Shown in pieces: positions 16,373 to 20,276 of a DNA stretch of 20,276 nucleotides. A program made the position numbers and the translations under genes. The notes below the pieces were generated by a model. That model was not told the DNA's origin and did not search any database. It saw only the letters and a list, made by a program, of their open reading frames with translations. Each line of letters starts with the position of its first letter. The first letter of the stretch is position 1. Source of the stretch: Chitinophagaceae bacterium UBA4412 (GTDB lineage: Bacteria; Bacteroidota; Bacteroidia; Chitinophagales; Chitinophagaceae); assembly GCA_002400445.1 (NCBI GenBank), contig DGQO01000276.1:13202-33477 (forward strand), in the 5' to 3' direction.

Positions 16373-19300
16373 TTAAAAGTCAAAGTTTGCGCCCAGAACA
16401 AAAGTTCTTGGTCTTGGATAAAAATTATTATCGATACCACTTGAAATTTCCGGATCAACACCATTGTATTTCGTAATCACAAACACGTTTTGCACGTTAA
16501 AGTTCAGGCGCATATCGGCTTTGTTATCAAACACTTTACCTACGTTGTATCCCAGTGTGATATTATCCATCCTGAAGAAAGACGCATTTTGCACATAGTA
16601 ATCAGAACTAAAGTACTTGTCTCCGTTGCCGCTAAATTTAGTATTGAGCACATCTCTTGATCCATTAGCCAGGTAACCCAGCGGATCAAAGAAATTGCGA
16701 AGCGTACCTGTACCAGATGCAACATTGTTATATACATAGTTGCCCAGTACTGCCCGACCAATAAAGCCTACGTTCAGGCGCTTATAGGTGACATTACCAT
16801 ATACGCCCAGAAATACATCTGGATTTACGCTCTTGTACCTGTACAAATCTTTTTCAGTGATAGCACCATCGCGGTTCAAATCTTCGAAGAGATTATCAAT
16901 AGGGTTGCCACTTTGATCATACACTTGCTTGTACACATAGAAAGAACCACGTCCGTAACCTACTGTATTTATCAGGATGCTACCACCGGTGCCTCCACTT
17001 CTTGATCCGTAACGCATTCCCTCATAATTATCGTCTGACTGGAAGGTAAGCTTGGTGATCTTGTTCTCATTATAAGTAGCGTTCACACCAAAATCAAAAG
17101 AGAAATCCTGCTTCTTCACAATTTGTGAATTGAGGGTTACTTCAATACCCCTGTTGCGCATCAAACCTACGTTGGCCAGCACCTCAGGAGCAAAGTTTGC
17201 ACCAGCCGCTTGTCCCACATTGTTCAACAGATCTTTTGTTTCTTTCTCATACACTTCGATGGTACCGGTAAGCCGGTTTTTCAGGAATCCGAAATCAACT
17301 GCCACGTTTTTAGTAGCTGTTTGCTCCCAGGTAAGGAAAGGATTGTAAGCTTCGGGGCGATACATATTATAATAAGTATTTCCCAGCAGGTATGAAGCAG
17401 ATTGGTTAGACAAAGTGTAACGAGCCAGGTAAGAATAGTTACCTATACCATCCTGCTGCCCGGTGATACCGTAGCCTGCACGCAGTTTCAAATCAGAAAC
17501 CACGTCGCTGTTTTTAAGGAATGCTTCTTCACTCACTCTCCATGCAAGGGCTCCGGAGTAATAAGTAAGCCACCTGTTATCCGGGTTCAGTTTTGAAGAA
17601 CCATCATGACGCACATTGGCGGTAAGAAGGTATTTACCAGCGAGGGTATAATTAAGCCTGCCGTAAAAAGAGATCAGCCTGTTTTGAGGTTGGTCGTAAG
17701 CATATAGGGGGTCAGATTGTGACCGCTTTGTGCCATCATAGAAATAATCCGCATAGCTATAGTTTTTATACATGTAATCGTAGTAACCATAGCCTCCCGT
17801 TAAATCAAACTTGCTTTTAATAGAAGCAACCTCGTTGGTATAATTGAGGTAGGTCTCCAGGAAAGTATTCTGAATCTTTTGCTTATAAAAATTGTTTAAA
17901 CCGCCTTTTGTTACGTTGTTTTCGTCAATGCCTCTTCTATAGTTGCTTTTTACAGAATCATTAACCACTACAGTTCCGTTTCCCTCTGCAATATCATAAC
18001 CTACGTTAGCATTCACCCGTAACTCAGGCAAAAAATGAAACTTATAATCTACTTGAACATTACCTACGCTACGATCTACACTACTCTCATCAAAGCGGCT
18101 TTTTAAGATACCGATTGGGTTTGTTGGAGACTGAGATTTTAAACCTGTAGAGGTGTTCTGATCGAGATACTCATAAAATCCTCCGAAGCGGTTGAACCCT
18201 GTGCGCACTGGTTTTGTAGGATCAAAACGTACTGCACCACCAATGGTTCCTTCATCCGCAAAGCGGCTTTTAGTGTTAGTTCCTTTAATGGCCAGATCAA
18301 TTTTTAAATGATCATCAAAGAAAGTAGGGTTAAGATTGAGACCTGCACTGGCACGTTTGATACGGCCTGTAATGAGCATACCTTCCTGGTCAAGATATCC
18401 CATAGATACCCGGTAAGGCATTTTGAAACTACCTTTAGTAGCACCGCTCAGGCTGATATTATTATCTGCACCAAAAGCATTCTGATAAATTTCATCCTGC
18501 CAGATGGTGCTGGTAACGCCAAGCATTTTTACCTGGGTTTCATTACCGTAAGTTTTTACAAAATCCCTGAACTCTGATGGATTTAGTACATCAGCGCTGC
18601 GGGCCATTGTTCCCAGGGAAAGTGCAGTATTAAAGTTGATGCGCATTTTTCCTGACTTACCTTTTTTGGTAGTAATGATGATTACACCGTTGGTAGCTCT
18701 TGAACCATAAATGGCTGCAGAAGATGCATCTTTTAGAATGGTGAAAGACTCAATTTCATTGGGATTGAGGGTAGCTAAAAAGTTAGCTGAGCCTGCAATA
18801 CCACCGCCACCAAGTTGCACACCATCTACAATAATCAAAGGATCATTAGATGCTGCAAGTGAAGCACCACCCCTTATTCTGATTGTACTTCCAGCGCCAG
18901 GTGCACCACCGTTTGATACGATGCTCACACCAGCTACCTTGCCTACAATAAGTTGTTCAGCCGTGGTCACTTGTCCTTTTTGAAAATCTTTTGAGGTAAC
19001 CAATGAGGTAGATCCGGTAAGATCTTTCCGCTTGGCTGTACCATAACCAATTACCACCACCTCATTGAGGCTTGTAGCAGTGGTTTCTAATCTGGCGTTC
19101 ACGGCACCGCCGCTTACAGGAAGTTCCTGTGTAATATAACCAACGCCGGTAAATACCAACGTAGTGGCTCCCTGCGGAACGAGCACACTGTAGGTGCCAT
19201 CGTTACTGGTTTGCGTGGCATTTGTACTGCCCTTTACCGTAACCGTAATTCCCGCTACGCCTGAGCCGCTTGCATCCGTCACCCTGCCAGAAACGTTTTT

Positions 19301-19384
19301 CTGGGCAAATACCAATGTTGAGGTAAGAAGAAGAGTGATGAATACACAAAATGATCGGAAGAATAGAAGATTAATCTTTCTCAT
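16373..19384 (-). CDS. susC: SusC/RagA-family TonB-dependent outer-membrane transporter
   Basis: I choose the ATG at 19384 (1003 aa), since it begins a good signal peptide (MRKINLLFFRSF to VFAQ) and the upstream in-frame ATG at 19429 lies inside a palindrome at the promoter. After the signal come a carboxypeptidase-regulatory-like beta domain (about 29-105, VSGRVTDASGSGVAGITVTV), the TonB-box region with SLNEVVVIGYGTAKRKDLTG, and the plug with IRIRGGASL and IYGSRATNGVIIITTKKG. A 22-strand-type barrel follows, ending PRPRTFVLGANFDF with the terminal Phe needed for barrel assembly. With SusD it imports oligosaccharides or other large nutrients using TonB energy. It heads the leftward operon; a TAnnTTTG promoter element and candidate operator lie directly upstream. 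Confidence 0.97.
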   Translation of the reverse strand: MRKINLLFFRSFCVFITLLLTSTLVFAQKNVSGRVTDASGSGVAGITVTVKGSTNATQTSNDGTYSVLVPQGATTLVFTGVGYITQELPVSGGAVNARLETTATSLNEVVVIGYGTAKRKDLTGSTSLVTSKDFQKGQVTTAEQLIVGKVAGVSIVSNGGAPGAGSTIRIRGGASLAASNDPLIIVDGVQLGGGGIAGSANFLATLNPNEIESFTILKDASSAAIYGSRATNGVIIITTKKGKSGKMRINFNTALSLGTMARSADVLNPSEFRDFVKTYGNETQVKMLGVTSTIWQDEIYQNAFGADNNISLSGATKGSFKMPYRVSMGYLDQEGMLITGRIKRASAGLNLNPTFFDDHLKIDLAIKGTNTKSRFADEGTIGGAVRFDPTKPVRTGFNRFGGFYEYLDQNTSTGLKSQSPTNPIGILKSRFDESSVDRSVGNVQVDYKFHFLPELRVNANVGYDIAEGNGTVVVNDSVKSNYRRGIDENNVTKGGLNNFYKQKIQNTFLETYLNYTNEVASIKSKFDLTGGYGYYDYMYKNYSYADYFYDGTKRSQSDPLYAYDQPQNRLISFYGRLNYTLAGKYLLTANVRHDGSSKLNPDNRWLTYYSGALAWRVSEEAFLKNSDVVSDLKLRAGYGITGQQDGIGNYSYLARYTLSNQSASYLLGNTYYNMYRPEAYNPFLTWEQTATKNVAVDFGFLKNRLTGTIEVYEKETKDLLNNVGQAAGANFAPEVLANVGLMRNRGIEVTLNSQIVKKQDFSFDFGVNATYNENKITKLTFQSDDNYEGMRYGSRSGGTGGSILINTVGYGRGSFYVYKQVYDQSGNPIDNLFEDLNRDGAITEKDLYRYKSVNPDVFLGVYGNVTYKRLNVGFIGRAVLGNYVYNNVASGTGTLRNFFDPLGYLANGSRDVLNTKFSGNGDKYFSSDYYVQNASFFRMDNITLGYNVGKVFDNKADMRLNFNVQNVFVITKYNGVDPEISSGIDNNFYPRPRTFVLGANFDF

Positions 19385-19413
19385 AATAGCAATCGTTAAT
19401 GTTAAAAAAGAAA

Positions 19414-19430
19414 TGTGTATTTTATACACA
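19414..19430. promoter_or_regulatory. Palindromic candidate operator upstream of susC
   Basis: TGTGTAT-TTT-ATACACA is a perfect 7-3-7 inverted repeat, centred about 38 bp before the susC start. It touches a TACATTTG element on the minus strand and would cover the transcription start. The adjacent NrtR/AraR-type regulator belongs to a family that binds such palindromes, so it is the likely ligand. The pairing is inferred from proximity. Confidence 0.65.
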
Positions 19431-19467
19431 AATGTATGAAAATTTAGGATTCTTATTAGTTTGTCAA
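19429..19467 (-). promoter_or_regulatory. Candidate susC promoter elements of the Bacteroidota type
   Basis: On the minus strand TACATTTG (19436 to 19429) fits the -7 consensus TAnnTTTG exactly but has no TTG at the usual distance. Slightly upstream, TTG at 19467-19465 with an 18-bp gap to TAAATTTT (19446-19439) forms an alternative, near-consensus pair. Either would give a short leader, of roughly 35-50 nt. I cannot decide between them by eye. Confidence 0.5.
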
Positions 19468-19519
19468 CTTATTTTTTAAAAAAATCTTTAAGGGTTAAAC
19501 AGCCCGAAATGCAGGCGTT

Positions 19520-20260
19520 TTAGAAGGCAATACCCGACCACTTTCGGGTGCTTCCTTCATATTTTTGATAATCGAAGCGATATAGTTTTCCCGGCCGGTG
19601 GGGCACATCGGTCTCTATCTCCCCCACATCTATCAATAAATCCATAGCAAAGAATTTCTTGCGAAAATTTCTCCTGTCTAGTTTCACATCCAGGATGGCT
19701 TCGTATAAGTTTTGCAGTTCTCTTAATGAAAACTTGTTTGGCAGCAAACTAAAGCCAAGCGGGTGTTCCCGCACTCTTTTTTGTAACTGGAGATAAGTGG
19801 CATCAAATATTTTTTTATGGTCAAATGCCATTTCATTCACGCTGCCCACATCATGCCAATGCAACTCGTTATCCAGTATATTCAGTTTGTGGTGTTGAAT
19901 ATTAATGAGAGAGCAATAAGCCACCGTAACCACCCGGCTGGCCGGGTGACGGTGAACATCGCCAAAAGTTTGAACCTGCTCCAGGAACACATCATTTAAT
20001 CCAGTTCGTTGCTTTAATATGCGGTAGGCTGCGGTGTCCAATCCTTCATCGGGCAAAACCAGATCGCCCAGGAGCGACCACTGGCCCTCAAAGTTTTTAA
20101 GGTCACTGCGAATAAGCAGCACCTTGAGTTTATTTTCGTCAAACCCAAAGATTACGCAGTCTACAGAAAGTGCAACCTTATTGATGTTTTGCACTTCCGT
20201 TTGGATAGACTTAAAAGTTCTAATCTTGCCGGCCTGGCCGGCTACTGTTGCCTGTGCCAT
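19520..20260 (-). CDS. NrtR/AraR-type Nudix-related transcriptional regulator
   Basis: The 246-aa protein has a short N-terminal tail, a Nudix-fold domain (about 30-155: ALSVDCVIFGFDENKLKVLL, GQWSLLGDLVLPDEGLDTAA, SRVVTVAYCSLI) and a C-terminal winged helix (about 165-240: SLLPNKFSLRELQNLYEAIL, RRNFRKKFFAMDLL, GKLYRFDYQKY). The Nudix catalytic box is degenerate: where hydrolases have REUxEE, this protein has RILKQR, so the metal-binding glutamates are missing and it should bind a ligand rather than cut it. Members in Bacteroidota include AraR, which senses a sugar and controls sugar-uptake genes. It lies 135 bp upstream of susC in the same direction, so it probably controls that operon. No in-frame stop is visible in the 16 bases between its ATG and the window edge, so a slightly earlier start is not formally excluded. 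Confidence 0.92.
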   Translation of the reverse strand: MAQATVAGQAGKIRTFKSIQTEVQNINKVALSVDCVIFGFDENKLKVLLIRSDLKNFEGQWSLLGDLVLPDEGLDTAAYRILKQRTGLNDVFLEQVQTFGDVHRHPASRVVTVAYCSLINIQHHKLNILDNELHWHDVGSVNEMAFDHKKIFDATYLQLQKRVREHPLGFSLLPNKFSLRELQNLYEAILDVKLDRRNFRKKFFAMDLLIDVGEIETDVPHRPGKLYRFDYQKYEGSTRKWSGIAF

Positions 20261-20276
20261 TGTAGAGTTAGTTTTT

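Noticed and set aside
19385..19429. Upstream in-frame start for SusC adding 15 residues
   Set aside because: It lies within the palindrome at the promoter, so the codon would be at or before the transcription start; the start at 19384 gives a standard signal peptide.
19470..19510. Possible terminator after the Nudix-type regulator (GGG..CCC followed by a T tract on the minus strand)
   Set aside because: The stem is only about three to four pairs, too weak to call; read-through into susC is also possible.

Overview
The window looks like a chromosomal piece of a Bacteroidota member, most plausibly Chitinophagales/Chitinophagaceae-like. The grounds are an adjacent SusC/SusD pair with SusE-type lipoproteins, short AT-rich gene leaders without clear Shine-Dalgarno sequences, lipoprotein and Sec signal peptides typical of the phylum, and a TAnnTTTG-type promoter element. 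The genus is an inference; no rRNA or other marker gene is present.

Left two thirds (1-12546): two divergent gene sets that flank a 278-bp spacer (4858-5135) and carry an unusual group of exported proteins. Leftward, with gaps of 1-2 bp and one 14-bp overlap, lie an exported caspase-fold (C14) protease with a DUF4384-like C-terminus, a CHASE2 membrane protein with no cytoplasmic output domain, a FecR-like/TPR protein, and a lipoprotein cut by the window edge. Rightward lie an astacin-like zinc protease, a coiled-coil protein with a possible outer-membrane C-terminus, and a 1568-aa exported protein joining a TPR-like region, two predicted WD40 propellers and a C-terminal caspase domain. A strong terminator-like hairpin ends 10 bp before the start codon of that last gene. 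Both caspases keep the His/Cys dyad, and six of the seven proteins have an N-terminal export signal while the CHASE2 protein has an N-terminal membrane anchor, so the whole set points to the envelope rather than the cytosol. I propose it as a candidate uncharacterised envelope sensing/proteolysis system; co-function is inferred from gene layout only.

Right third (12547-20260): a bidirectional terminator separates the WD40-caspase gene from a leftward polysaccharide- or sugar-uptake operon: SusC (TonB-dependent porin), SusD (surface glycan-binding lipoprotein) and two SusE-like lipoproteins that share a repeated C-terminal module. Upstream, in the same direction, lies a NrtR/AraR-type regulator: a Nudix domain with a degenerate catalytic box plus a winged helix. 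A perfect 7-3-7 palindrome abuts a TAnnTTTG element just before susC and is a good candidate operator for this regulator. No glycoside hydrolase is visible, so the substrate cannot be named.

No tRNA, rRNA, CRISPR array, insertion sequence or attachment site was seen. There is no gene-free stretch longer than 300 bases.
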